Shown in pieces: positions 44,450 to 57,113 of a DNA stretch of 64,000 nucleotides. The translations under genes and the position numbers were made by a program. Every line of letters starts with the position of its first letter. Position 1 is the stretch's first letter. The DNA lies in assembly GCA_028023455.1 (NCBI GenBank), contig JAQFVV010001079.1:52157-116156 (forward strand), written 5' to 3'. The notes under the pieces are model-generated. The model worked only from the letters and a program-made list of their open reading frames with translations, had not been told where the DNA came from and searched no databases. Source of the DNA: Epiperipatus broadwayi (taxonomy: Eukaryota > Onychophora > Udeonychophora > Euonychophora > Peripatidae).

Positions 44450-44804
44450 AATCAGTATTTTTATTTACAATTTATATATCCCCCTTTTTTGCAATGGTTT
44501 GATTATTGATTGATAACAACATACTAATATTTCTTGTAATAAATAAATCCAGATACTTAATACATCTGTCCTGCTTCTTTTAAATAGTCCATTTTAAGCC
44601 TTTAAAATTATTTAACTCCTCAACAAGCAAATTTTTAGTATTGGTATTTCCACAAAGAAAAAACATCATCCACATACCTTTTGCAAATGTTAATATCTTT
44701 AAAAGTGAACATATCTCAAATAATACTTTCATATATAGACAAAATAAGATTGCAAACTTGTGCAACAACCAGCAGACCTATAGATCAACCTTTAGACATT
44801 TTAT

Positions 44805-44818
44805 AATATTTACTTTTA
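44805..44818 (+). repeat. target-site duplication of the palindromic insertion, left
   Basis: aatatttactttta is repeated exactly at 45035-45048. The two ends join into continuous PLE-C sequence when the insertion is removed. Confidence 0.85.
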
Positions 44819-45034
44819 GTGATATTAGCGATTAAGCCAATGCACATGTGCTTTAAAGATAAATTATAAATGAATACTCTCACTTTTTCCAGACACAAGA
44901 TATACTATTTTAGAAAGAATGGAAAAAGTGAGAGTATTCATTTATAATTTATCTTTAAAGTGCATGTGTATTGGCTTAATCACTAATATCACTAGTACAG
45001 TATTAAAACATAGTGCTATATAAAATAATATCTC
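44819..45034. mobile_element. 216-base palindromic insertion in PLE-C
   Basis: The insertion carries a long hairpin: 44817-44891 pairs with 44920-44994 (75-bp arms, four mismatches, 28-base loop), followed by a 40-base single-copy stretch. It is flanked by a 14-bp target-site duplication. The PLE-C plus copy near 46225-46300 shows the uninterrupted empty site. No coding content. The duplication is longer than the 2-10 bp usual for DNA transposons and MITEs and fits retroposition, perhaps by PLE or LINE machinery. Confidence 0.8.
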
Positions 45035-45048
45035 AATATTTACTTTTA
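45035..45048 (+). repeat. target-site duplication of the palindromic insertion, right
   Basis: Exact copy of 44805-44818. Confidence 0.85.
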
Positions 45049-45309
45049 AAAAAGCAACAGAGTTATTATCATTTTTTTAAAGAATTAATAACAAATTTTG
45101 GAACATATTTACAAATACCTTTACTTTTTAATATGTGTTTAATTACTTTTATAGAATCCACTCTATCAATAGATCCATGCATTTCTGTCACATCTAATGA
45201 AGCAATAACATATCTTTCATCAATCACTATATTTTTAATTCTATTTACAAAATCAAAAGAAGTATTCCCCCCAAATCCTAAAATCTCTTTCATAATTTTA
45301 AATGAATGG

Positions 45310-46013
45310 GGTGCTTAGGATGAATATAAATTTGTTTGTGAAAATAGATTTAAATTATTTGAACTTAAAAATTTGAAAAAAAAAAAATTAGTGAGCAGTG
45401 TCCACAAGCTTATAATGATATGAATTTTGTCAATCTTCCAGATAAAAAGAAACATTTGATTCAGAAAATATTTTAATTTATGGAGCTAAATATGTCAGTG
45501 TTACTTGGGATGATTATAATTTGGAATTAATTGTAGCTGTTCAAAGTCCATTTGAAATGAATAATGGTGATAGTCATATTGCTAATAAAATTATAAAAAA
45601 AATGTCATAAATTTAATGTGATTCTACATGAAATTTCATGGGAACTGGCCATTCTGGAATTTAAAAATGCTAATATGATTCTTTTGAAAGAAGATAAAGG
45701 ATTGCAGATGTGTTTGATGGCAAAATGTTAATATATTGAATAAGTTAAAATGAAAATGAATAAACTTTATTTCTTTTTGATTGAAAAATATAATATGGAT
45801 GATCAAGAAAAAAATTTATTAACAGTATTTAAAAAAAGATAAAAATAAAGCCTTAAATTATGATGTGTACTATAAGATATAACTTTTGTGCACTATATGT
45901 CATCATATTTTTGAAAATATAAACTTACATAATGAAGATGATCCTTAATAAATTATGATTGATTTTGGTGGTTTATTTATGTATTACACTTCAAAATATA
46001 TTGATGAGCTGTT
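45310..46013 (+). pseudogene. PLE-C N-terminal region and fingers, highly degenerate
   Basis: Many short frames separated by stops and shifts; the reading CENRFKLFELKNL near 45330 opens it. A DKG-type motif (KEDKGLQMCL near 45690) marks the entry into reverse transcriptase. It joins the better preserved core at 45955. Confidence 0.6.
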
Positions 46014-46540
46014 GCAAGAGATTTTAGGATTTGGGGCAAATACTATTGCTTCATCTTTTGAATTTGTGGATAGTTTTAATTTTAAAAATATAGTGATTAA
46101 TAAGAATGTTGTTATTGCTTCATTAGATATAACAGAAATATATGGTTCTATTGATATCATGGAATCCATAAAAATAATTAAACATGCCTTAAAAATAAAG
46201 GTGTTTGTATATATGTTATAAAATTTGTTATTGATTCTTGAAATTTTTTGATAATATCATTGTTGCTTCTTTTGAAGGTGGGTATTATAAAAGTTTTAAT
46301 GGTTGACCTCATATGGATGTGCCTGTTGTTGCACAAGTTTGCAATTTTGTTTTGTCTACATATGCCAATAGTATTTTATATGTGTGTAATTTTAAAGATA
46401 CTAAAATTTATAAGAGGTATGTGGATGATGTTTTTGTTTGTGAAAATAACAATACTATAAATTCATTTGTAGAGGAGGTAAATATTTTGAATAGATTGAA
46501 ATGGACTATTGAGCAAAAGTAGTATAGATTTGGATTTATT
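45955..46540 (+). pseudogene. PLE-C reverse transcriptase, forward copy
   Basis: 45955-46221 contains MIDFGGLFMYYTSKYIDELL, EILGFGANTI and NKNVVIASLDITEIYGSIDI (motif A, Asp in LDITEIYG). After a frameshift near 46210, 46313-46522 contains MDVPVVAQVCNFVLSTYANS (motif B with the GxPMGxxxS pattern weakened) and YKRYVDDVFVCENN (YVDD at residues 36-39). The following FVEEVNILNRLKWTIEQK matches the block after YVDD in other PLEs. Confidence 0.85.
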
Positions 46541-47385
46541 TACTACAAGAGATAATAGTATGTTAAGTTATAATTTAATAATCAAAACATTGCACAAAAG
46601 AGAATATATAAATTGTAAATCAGAAGTACCATTTATGCATAAGATGGCAAGTTTTACATGTTTTTGGTTTTGTAATGAAAAATTATGTCATTATGAGTGT
46701 GATAAATAAAGCATATTGAGGTATAGCATGGGAATTATTTGAAGTTGGTTATTAGATTGAACAGATTAGCAGTACTTTATATCAATTTAAAAAGAGTTAT
46801 AATGATTAAAAAAAGTTGAAGACTGATAACAAAAATGGATATCTCTATCATATTTTTTAAATGGTCCAAATAAAAATTTTAACAGTAAATATAAGGATGT
46901 GTTTAATGTTTCTTTTTGTGTTACAAAAACTGTTAATATGTAATTAATAAGTTAGTGAATAATTCTTAAAATGTCATATGTGTCAAGCAAAAAAGTAATG
47001 TTGCATATCAAACTTTTTGTGAATGCATGTTATCATATATAGGTGAATCAAGGAGTAGCATTGAGAAAAGATTAAAGGAGCATGAATTGTTATACAAGTC
47101 TATAAAAAGTACAAATAATAATGATTTAATGGCTGCTTCAGTGTTCTTGGATCATGGAAGGACATGCAAATATATTTAAATTTGCTATTGAAAGTGTTAA
47201 TTCATGATGTCAGAAACCATAACAAAAAAAATAAAATGAATATAATTAATAGACAAGATGCTAATGTTAAAATTTTGGGATTAATGGGATTTGAGTTGAT
47301 GGTGATTGCTTTTGTTATATTTTTTTTAATTTACTGGAAGTTGAGGAGGGATAAGAAATTAACCAAAAGTATTTCTGCAGATTGA
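46541..47385 (+). pseudogene. PLE-C linker and GIY-YIG endonuclease, forward copy
   Basis: 46541-46709 has HKMASFTCFWFCNEKLCHYE, the linker. Near 47034-47165 the reading YIGESRSSIEKRLKEHELLY, then MAASVFLDHGRTCKY, is the GIY-YIG core and second block. The C-terminal part, with NIINRQDANVKILGLMGFEL, continues at 47164-47385. Stops and shifts occur around 46710-47000 and at 47180. Confidence 0.8.
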
Positions 47386-47440
47386 GAGATTGTATATAAT
47401 AGTTAATTATTATTATATTTATTATTTTAATTATTTATTA

Positions 47441-50400
47441 TAACAGTTTTTAGCTAACATACATTATATATATATATGTTGGTAAATAGATGATAAACTT
47501 ATAGTTAATTGAAGAGAAATGTAAATAGATAAACACACAGATAGATAGATAAAAAATATGTAAGTAAGGAGATAGATAAACAGATTGATTAAATAGGTAG
47601 GTAGCTATATAGATAGATAATGAATGGATTGATGGATGGATAGATAAATGGATAGGTAGATGAATTGACAGATAATTGTTAGTTACATAGTTGAGTAGAT
47701 AGGTAGCGACATAGAAGGTTAGATGAGTAGTTGGGTAGTTAAAAGATATAAAGACTGATTTAAATTGGAACTTTGGCTGGTATTGTTCTGGATGGCTGTA
47801 CATAAAAATATCTAAAAGACATTAAGAGGTGATCATTCTCTTATTGTAAAAAGCTATTGAACTTGGCAGCTAGAGGGCAGTTCAATTATTATTTAAATAG
47901 ATTTGTAAAATTTTAACATGTCGTTATAGTTATATATAAATATAAGTAGATAGATAGTTAGAGAAATAGATAGTTAGATAGATAGATGGATAGAATAATA
48001 GACAGATAGGTGGGTGGATAGATAGATAGATAGAAAAATAGTCAGTTAAATAGATAAACGGAGAGATAGACAGACAAACTAATGAAAAATTCAAGATTAC
48101 TTCTGAGAGTATTGGAAATATGCTTTTTTTTTTATTCTTTATTATAAATTCATTATAGAAAGCAGATAAATTCGATATTAAATTTACTTTCATTAATCCA
48201 GAGCTTCATGTCTTCATATCACTACATCATTCATTCAATTGTTTATGTATTTTCTTTATATCTTTTTTACCATCTCTTGGGATCCATTTTAAAGATTTGT
48301 ATTTATTATATTTTTTAACAAATATGTTCAAACAAAATTCATTTCAATCTTCTGGTTTAAAAAAAAAAATAGCAATGTATTTGTTTTTATCTCATATATA
48401 ATTGTTGTTGACTTAACTCATGCTTTGTATTACTCTTCTTTTAGACTGTATTGGTCATATATTGATAGTAAAATTGTTCTGCTAAAACACTTTAATTGAT
48501 GATTTCCTTTTTTAAATAAAAAATATTTCCTTTATATAATAATTAATTTTTACCAAATTTACTTCCTCCAAGTTTAATTTTATGGACAATTACATCTTTT
48601 TATTATCAGAAATATAAATCTTTTTTCAAAAAAAAAAACTACAATAGAATGTTGTTTGAAACTTAATTTGAAAAATGTTTTTCTTTATTGTCGTTTATTA
48701 TTTTATAAACAAAGCGCAGGATTGGGGGTGGTATTAATTATATGAAAATGCAAAGAAAAAAGATTTAGTAGAAAACTGTAATGTATTTTTGGACGTTTTA
48801 AAAAGTACTATTTAATGATTTAAAAATAAGTAAACATACATAGTGTTTATTTTTACATACTCACTTTTAATTATAGTGTTTAATTTTTCTCCCAGTTATA
48901 ACAATTTGACCGCAACGTGCAGTTGAATACCATAGTAGAGTTAATTATATATTTAAGAATAAAACATTTCTTTGTAGAAACTGTGACTATCATTTTTACA
49001 TGATCTCTGAAGAAATGACTAATTAATTACATAATTTTACTGTTATAAAATGAGAGAGTAAACCATTTACAGATGTCATACTGAATTAAACATATTTATC
49101 TAAAATTATTTATAATACATATTTATTATTGTAAATGTTATTAAAAGATGTTTTTTTTAATTAAAAAATAAAACAAACTACAGTATATGAATTATCACGT
49201 AGTTTACTATATGTAGAAACAATAACTATAGGATAACTTACTAACGTTTATCTGGGCAAACTATAATTCACAAACTTTGTAACATTTTTTTTAATAATTC
49301 GTTTTACTTTATCTTACATTGTTTGATGTGTTTTATGTAAAAAAAAAAACTTTTTTTTTTATAATTATAGATAATCATAAAAAATTTTAAAATAATAAAC
49401 TATATTGATGTGCATTTAAGCATATGTTCAGAGAAGGGTAATGCTAACTATATATTCATTTTTAAATGAGAATTTTTTTAAAATTTAAAAACAAATAATA
49501 CTTTCAAATAAACAAGTAAATGATTTATTTTTCTCACAAAAGTATATTTAAAATATACAAATATTATTAAATATTAAGTCGAGTTCAATTTTAGGGGAAG
49601 AAAGGTGATTCAAAAAAATTGGTTTAGTCCTACTTCTAAATCAAAAAGTATTATTATTTTACAAAAAATATAATTATGCAAAAATTAATAAATAGCACTT
49701 ATGAATCTGTTTATTTTAATAAGCAAAAATTTGAAATAGTTTCACTAAAAATGCTCTATTCTCTTTTAAAAGTAACATTTTGAAATCCACTAATAGGTTT
49801 TCGTTATAAATGAATATATTAATTACTTACTAATAACTGAATAAATAAACATACATTTATTTGCAGATCTAAACATTTTTCTTTCTATAAAAAGTATTTA
49901 AGTTTTCATTGTCAAGGTGAATTTTATAGTATATTATATTTTGTAAAATATATGAATAAAACTGAATATATAATATTCCATTCATTTGTGCCATTTATAT
50001 ATCTTTTGAATAATTCAAAATTGATATCTATAAAGAAAATGTTAGCAATAAATTAATTCACAGTTATGTAATTCTTTTATGTATGGCTGGCATTTTTTTT
50101 CAATTTTTATGAATAAATATTTAATTTCAGATATGTAGTTGATCTATATACTTTTATTTAATTTGTTCTCTATTTATAATTTGCATCTATTTGCTATGAA
50201 TATATTAATTATTAATATTTGTATAATTCAATATATTTATTAGGTAACAGTTGAAATTTTAAAAAAAATCAACTAGGATTAATATAAAAATGAAAATGAA
50301 TATTTATTAAATAAATTATAGATTTAAAAAGTATATAATATTAAAATTTATTGCTGCTCAATACAATGAGATAATTTGAAAATCAGTAATAGAACTATTC

Positions 50401-50909
50401 AAAGTATTTGTTGATATATATGTATATTAATTCTGATATTTGCACAGATAAATGAATTCATATTATTATTACTGGGAGCTTCTGTGTAATAAAATATAAT
50501 AGCTAAATATCTAATGTTTCAGTACAATAACAAGTACTTTCCTCGAAGATTCTTCTTTCCTAAATCATAAAAATGTGTGTGGTGAGATTTAAAATATTTA
50601 TTTTTTTCCCTTTGTTATTTTCTCCACATTCTCAAATTCTAGTGGTTGAGAAGTTTTAAAAAATATTTTATCCTGCAATATCTTTTTCAAATATCATTAA
50701 TTTTCTTTAATTCACATTGTCCTTATGCTCTTAGGCCTTTTCTAAATCTCTATAGTTTCCCTTAGCAGTCTATGCTCACATTGTTTATTTTTTGACAGAT
50801 TATGCATTTTATTAAATTTGATGCTTGTTATTGTACAGAAAACTGAGCCATTTAGCTATTATATTTTTATTACATCGAAGCTTACAAAAAATAATACTAC
50901 ACACATATT
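47441..50909. other. noncoding DNA with GATA-type tandem repeats
   Basis: No gene. Two patches of degenerate (GATA)n-related repeats lie at 47518-47715 and 47936-48072. The rest is AT-rich sequence with many poly(A) and poly(T) runs. Confidence 0.6.
47518..48072. repeat. GATA/GATAGATG-type tandem repeats, two patches
   Basis: gatagata, gatggatg and gtaggtag motifs occur in 47518-47715 and again in 47936-48072, separated by nonrepetitive sequence. Minus-strand frames across them (I-Y-L-S repeats) are artefacts of the repeat. Confidence 0.85.
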
Positions 50910-51376
50910 TATTTCAGTATAGTGTTATGCCCTGGGATTATTTTCTATACATTTGTGTTAGGTGGTTTAAAGATTAAAATTACTAAAGTTTAGATTATCT
51001 TTATATAATAATAGTAAAACATGTTTATTTATAGCAAAAAGTTAAGATCGTTGCTTGCTAAAATTTCAACTTTTTTGTTTGAGTTTGTTCGTATTTCAAT
51101 ATATAACATCATATAGCAGACAGATCAAAGTGGTATCATTTTAATCTGACTATTTTGAAATATGAACTCTAATGAATTTATATATTTGTTCACAGAGAGC
51201 GGTACTGGATTTCTTAACCATGTGCATTTTTAATGCTTAATATTTTTATATTTATTTCAGTATAGCGTTATGCACTGGAATTATTTTCTATACATTTGTG
51301 TTAGGTGGTTTAAAGGTTAAAATTACAAAAGTTTAGTTTATCTTTATATAAAAATAGTAAAACATGTTTGTTTGTA
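50910..51376 (+). repeat. direct repeat pair next to the PLE-B copy 2 insertion
   Basis: About 125 bases (ttatttcagtatagYgttat through atctttatata and aatagtaaaacatgtttRtt) occur at 50910-51038 and 51254-51370 with few differences. The second copy ends exactly where the truncated PLE-B begins. A partial third copy, tatttcagtctagtgtta, occurs at about 52338-52360 on the other side of the PLE, preceded by a similar ctggattt block. Confidence 0.75.
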
Positions 51377-51787
51377 TCTCATAAAGTAGCTGCTTTAAGG
51401 AATTATTGTTAAAAAAATAAAAAATAAAATAATTCTATTGGTGTAGCTTTGTTTCAGAAAGGTCATTCTATAAAGATTATTTGAGTGTTGGGTACTCTGA
51501 TAAATTTGTTAAAAGTATTTTATTTAATAGTAATATTTGTAGGGATGTAAAGGATAAAAAAAAAATATGATTTTATTTCTTTGCCATTTAAATTGTCTTT
51601 TTATAAAGATGTAGGTAGGAATAGCTATTTGTTTGGAAATAAGAAAATTGCTTGGAAAAGGGGTATTACATTAAATAATTTATTAAATAATACAAAGGAA
51701 ATTTTTGATTGAAGACTATTCCTGGTGTAGTCTATTTTATCCCTTGTTTTTTTTTTTTGTAAGAAGGTCTACATAGGTCAGAGTAGT

Positions 51788-52048
51788 TTGAGTTTAAATG
51801 AAAGAATAAAAGTTCATAAAAATAGAAATAGATATCTTAGTTCTGCTTTGTATGTCCATGAAAAAGATACAGGCCACACTATTAATTTTGATGGAGCTAA
51901 GGTTGTCTTCTTTGAGACAAATGAAATCAAAAGAAGAATTGAATCTTTGTTATTGAAAATTTATTATTCTAAACCAATTAACTTATTTAAGAGCTCTTTT
52001 AATATTAAGGGTGGATGGGAAGTAAATGGATTTGTGGGTAATGCTTAA
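51788..52048 (+). pseudogene. PLE-B copy 2 GIY-YIG endonuclease fragment
   Basis: MSLNERIKVHKNRNRYLSSA follows the GIY-YIG core; the core itself (CKKVYIGQS) lies just upstream in another frame near 51757-51786. YVHEKDTGHTINFDGAKVVF is the second block. The C-terminus (INLFKSSFNIKGGWEVNGFV) reads further than in copy 1 and shows the family's natural end. Confidence 0.88.
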
Positions 52049-52085
52049 TATTATTATATATATATGGTGTAGTTTTTGTAGTTCT

Positions 52086-52130
52086 TTACACTTGAGCAGT
52101 CTGTTTGTCGTACTGAAACATTTGGTTGTA
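52086..52130 (+). ncRNA. PLE-B tail hammerhead-like motif, copy c
   Basis: ACAC-TTGAGCA, a hairpin around TTTGT, then GAAACATTTGGTT. Degenerate relative to 20028-20070. Confidence 0.25.
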
Positions 52131-52230
52131 TTTTATTAATATTTTTTTGGCTGGTCTGGTTGAATTTTGGATTTGGGTTAATTTTAATTATACATTGACT
52201 AGTTTAGCTTTATGCTTGTAATATATATAT

Positions 52231-55200
52231 ATTAAATCACCTCATATGGGTAAAAAATCAAGCATTACTATCAGTGAAATAATATATAAATATTGCTGGA
52301 TTTTTTTTAACAATATGGCGTTATTTAATATTTGGATTTTTATTTCAGTCTAGTGTTAGCACTGTAATTATATATATATATATTGTAGATATATATATAT
52401 AGTATTCAATTATTTAAAAAAAAATTTTTTTATTCTTTTATACATACAGAGATTTATATGTATAGATTTATTATCATGAATAAGCAGTTCTTTTTGTGAT
52501 TTATTATATAATATTTTTTTTTATTAAATAATATGTGTTAAATTTATTTAACTTTCATTTTGTTAAAATAGAGTAAATCAGAAAAGTGTGAAACAAAGCA
52601 ATTAAGATTGTTAGATTAGAAAAAAAAAATGTACACGTGTGAAACAATGAATACATCTGTACAAACACAAAGATGCTTTTACACTTATTCCTGATGGCTA
52701 TAGATTCCAGGTTTGTTGTTATCTGTATCCTAAGATTATTTTTACAAAAGAGGTGCTTTGATGTAGATAACGATAGCGATCAATTTTAAGTCTTTATTGA
52801 TTGTGACCGATGTCAAACTTGTGAAGCTTTGATTTTTTTTTTAAGATAAAGATTTCCAGGTGTTTTTTTTCTTTGATTGAAATTCGCGATATAAATGATT
52901 GAAACAATTTTTTTTAATCAGTTAGTCTTAAATTTTTTTAGAGAGATGATGAGTTAGTCATTAATTTTTTTAGAGAGAGAGTCCCTCAAATTATTATTAT
53001 TATTTTGAGACTCAACTCAGTCGGTCCTTCCTTGTTATTATTCTTAAGCAGAAATGTAAGCTCGGATTTTTTTTTTAAAAGAGAGTGAACGCTTTAATTT
53101 TTTTTTTTCTCACTCTTTGAAAGTTGAAAAAAAAAGAGCAAATGAAATGTGCGTTTATATAAAGCAATTGCCAGCAATATTAAAGAAAAGGAGAGAAATG
53201 GAACAAGATTGAATTTATTAGAAGTTGGTAATAATTATATAAAAATGATATTAACATATTTGGTTATGCATAATACTATGCCTCTGCATTGCTAAACCAT
53301 TTTTTTTCTGCTTCCTGGTTAATACAGAATGAGTCAAAATCGCTGATCTGTCTATGAAGTCATGTATCCAGTAATAACCAACAAAATGATAGATTTTGAA
53401 GCCAACCACACAAGCTATATGGAATGCTTTGTTTCTAGTTCCTGGCTTATTAAAAGCTCATTACCTTCGAATGAATGGAGAAGAGGAAATAGGAGGAAAA
53501 GAAAATTTATAACAGCTATGTAGAACCAAGTTTGAAGCCATAAATCAAATTTTTGTTGATTTACCTCAATCATCTAAAGTGTCAACAGCAATTATTTTTT
53601 TTAAAGGAGAGAGACAAGCAAATCCACCGGTACCTACTTATTCAAAGTACTTATAATAACTTTTTTTTAAATGGTAGAAGGAAGCCAATCAACAGTGAAT
53701 AATAATGGAATTGAAGAAACAAGAAAATCAATTGATTCAGCATTATCTTAAAAGTATCTGCAATAACTTTCTTTTTTGTTGTTGTTGTTGTTGTTGGTGA
53801 GCAAAGAAAAGCAGTCTGAAAATTCAAATTCAGGACATTAATAAGAAGTAAAAAGTAGACGGGTAAATATGAACTTTCTTTAACCGATTTTATTCTTTTA
53901 CTTATTAAAAGTAAACCTTAATTTACTGGTCAAAGCAATTTTCTTTTTTTGATACAGAAACATTAAAGACTTGTTTATCTATAGTTATTTGCAATATCTC
54001 ACAACATAGCACAAACATAGTTTAAATCTTTAAACTTAATTTTTTCATTATTTTTTTTTTGTTTTTTTTTATTATATATTGTAAAGTTGAAATGTTTTTT
54101 TTTTTAATTGTTCTTCAGTTGTTAATGATGATGAGCAACCTATAGATATATGCATTTATAATGTTTTTTATTTTTATTTTATCTTGTTGCATATTAAAAA
54201 TTAATATATGTATTTTATTTTATTTCGCTATAAGGTTGCAAAAGAAAAAGATATTTTTATATATGTAATTTATGGGTATACATTTTAAACATATATGTTA
54301 ACATTACTGAATGCGTGAATGTGTAACTGCTTATCCAAACACATCAAAGAATAGGTTATATATGATTAGTTTAAAATAGTAAATTAAAAAGTAGGGCATT
54401 ACATTTGAATGGAAATGAAATAACATATACAAGTTTCACCTGAAATTTATTTTATGATATGATGAGTAAGAAAAGTCTTAAATAAGCATTTATAGAATAT
54501 GTATTTTTTTTTCTAATATTGATTTAAGTCAGCTTATTTTGAGATATCAAGAAAAATGACAAACCTATATATTAAATTTATTTGCTTATACTTATATAAA
54601 TTTTTATATTAATTTTTGTATTGAATTGATATGGTAATAAGCCATTTATTTAATTGTCGATTTGACTTTAAAGAAGGAAAGAAAGAGTAATAGTGTTAAT
54701 AAAATATAATTATATATCTTAATTGGTTTCCGAGTTATTATTAAGAATATTGTTTTTTTTTTTTTTTTTGTCTTAATTCTATCATTTTAATTCATCATCA
54801 TTGCTCGCAGTTATTATGTATTACCATTCGTATATATTGAGCAATCACTTGCAAATATTAAGCGTCCGCAAAATAATAGGTAAACTAGAATGTTGATATT
54901 TAAGTATTTAAGGATTATGCTTGAGAATAACCAAATTTTGATAATTATAGTTCAACATAGAAAGCTAAAATTGTGTTGTGTCCATGAATTTAGATCATCC
55001 TCATCAAAGATGGATATCATGTTATTAGTTAAAAATGTTTCAAATAATACTATATAAAAGTTATGATCGCCATCAATCATCATTAATAAATTATCATCAT
55101 TAAATTTAATGTTTAGCGTAATGAATATATTTTAGTAAATAGGGGTTTATAGAAAATTGAATATTATGCAAAGAGATTCATGATGATCAATCATCACCAT

Positions 55201-57069
55201 TAGTATTATTAAATCCCAGTATGAAATAGGATAATTTTAATAGATGCCTATAAGTTTATAAAGATGAATTTATTGTTGTGAGTTTATTGATAAGCCATGG
55301 CGGGTATCATCATCACCATTATAATCATTATTATGACATCACTATTATAATCATTATTATGATATTATTATCATCATCATCATTATTACCTTTATTGTGA
55401 TAAATAATCTAGTTAAATGGCCATCAATATCAATAATGGTCTTCACATGCTTGTTTGGAAGCCATTAATAGGATTATACATGTCTGTTCATCAATATACG
55501 CTAATGAGCTAGCAATGTCTATAAGAATCTTTGATCTATAGTATAAACTTTGGTAATATTGGGATCTTGTAATTTTATCAATATAGATAAAATGTAAGAA
55601 TGTCATTTTTGTTCAATAGTCATCCAAGTCAGGTGTAATAAATATGTACTGAATGAGTTTGAACTCAAGTACACTATAAATAGATACTTATCTAGATTGA
55701 AAACAATCTAGTGGCGCTCATGGGAAAACACATGTACTTAGCTAAACTGAATAAAGAGTGATATCATCCCTTTCCAACTTCATAATATTAGTTTTATAAA
55801 ATATATTTTTTTTATAAGTTGTCATGAATAGCACCCGTGTGTGCATATGACCATGAATAGTCTTATATATTTGGAAAGAAGGATAGGAAGGATTCTTTGT
55901 TAGAAGAACCTAGTATTGGAGATAAGCATAAGGCACTCCAGGAATCTCACAGTGGGTACTTTTATTCAGTTGCTATATTTAATATTATTTTTATTAGATG
56001 ACAATGGCCAGTATGTTTTATTGTTCAGATGACTGCCCCAATATATAAATAAATACCAAGAATCTTTAATGCTGATATTTTCAAGTGGCACAGTGATTCT
56101 ATAATTTCTTTATCTATGCTATGATGAATTAATATAGTTACAAATGGTACAGATTGGATAGGCATATATCTAATAATTAATAATTTCCCCTATCTAAATA
56201 TTTATTATGGTTACAAATGTGACATATTAAAATAGTTACAAATTATAGTTACAAATACATATCTTTTATATTAATTTAATAATTACAAATACATATTTAT
56301 ATTAATTTATAAAGATTGTTACAATATATATATATATATATTATTAATTTCTACTTCTCTTTTAATTGTTTTGCATATGATTCTACATATGCTTAATGAA
56401 GCAAAAATGAATATTATATATAAAAGAAATGAAGATATTTATTTTTCGCTAAGGATATATTTATGTCTTTTTATTGCCAATCTTATATGGGTGTTTTAAC
56501 TAGATCACTTCAGCCAGAAGCTGGGAACAGTTCATGGATGTTATCAAGATGTCCTAAAGACAATCAGTTATCAGTATAATTATAATAATATGAACAATTA
56601 AATTTTATAAACAGAGAAATCTGAAATATATTTTAACAGTCTACTCGTGATCCGATTCTAAGAATTAAGGGAGAAGAGGTTATTAATCTGAGTTTTGAGT
56701 AGGTATATTTATGAGCATGGAACACATCCTATCTCAAGCACCAATCTTACCAATTATTAAGAATTATACCCTTTGAAAACAAAAGAAAATTTTCCAGTGG
56801 ATTTTTTTGGGTTCCTTATCCAGAATAGCTCAATCTCAAGGTCTGGTAGACAATGTCTATTGGGAGACTGAAGCCAAGATTATCTTACAAAGGAACATCA
56901 TTTATATACTTTTATAATTTTCCTGTCTGCCCTACGAATCTTAGTATTTTATTTCTTTTAGAAATATACGGTCGTGAATATTGGTAAGCTTTTCAAATAA
57001 TAACCTAGAAGTTATAAGATGTTCGTAATTCAAATAAATACACAAATTATAGTTAAATTCTAAAATTTA

Positions 57070-57113
<44 letters not shown>

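Larger units (their letters stand above)
44580..45293 (-). pseudogene. PLE-C inverted arm: reverse transcriptase, interrupted
   Basis: On the minus strand 45293-45069 contains EILGFGGNTSFDFVN and ERYVIASLDVTEMHGSIDRV (motif A, Asp in LDVTEMHG). After the insertion at 44819-45034, the frame 44768-44580 continues through motif B and motif C in a shifted frame, with LLVEELNNFKGLKWTI. The YVDD codons are visible out of frame near 44670. There is no N-terminal part, as expected for the inverted arm. Confidence 0.8.
43525..47440 (+). mobile_element. PLE-C: Penelope-like element, head-to-head inverted composite
   Basis: The left arm (about 43525-45290, minus) is an inverted, diverged copy of the right arm (46014-47440, plus). 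The middle (45291-46013) is single copy and continuous with the right arm, encoding the N-terminal part. This repeats the PLE-A topology. The left arm is interrupted by a SINE (43825-43930) and by a palindromic insertion (44819-45034). Both arms are full of frameshifts and differ from each other clearly more than the PLE-A arms do, so this composite is older. The ends and target-site duplication are not resolved. Confidence 0.85.
51371..52230 (+). mobile_element. PLE-B copy 2, 5'-truncated
   Basis: From gtatctcataaartagctgc to the tail end near 52225, this matches PLE-B copy 1 from about 28676 to 29470. The linker is broken. The endonuclease frame 51788-52048 is relatively intact, and the tail matches 29310-29480 and 19969-20190. 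Reverse transcriptase is absent, a 5' truncation typical of target-primed reverse transcription. Confidence 0.9.

Noticed and set aside
47450-48193. Minus-strand frames rich in I-Y-L-S-I-H
   Set aside because: They are translations of GATA-type tandem repeats.
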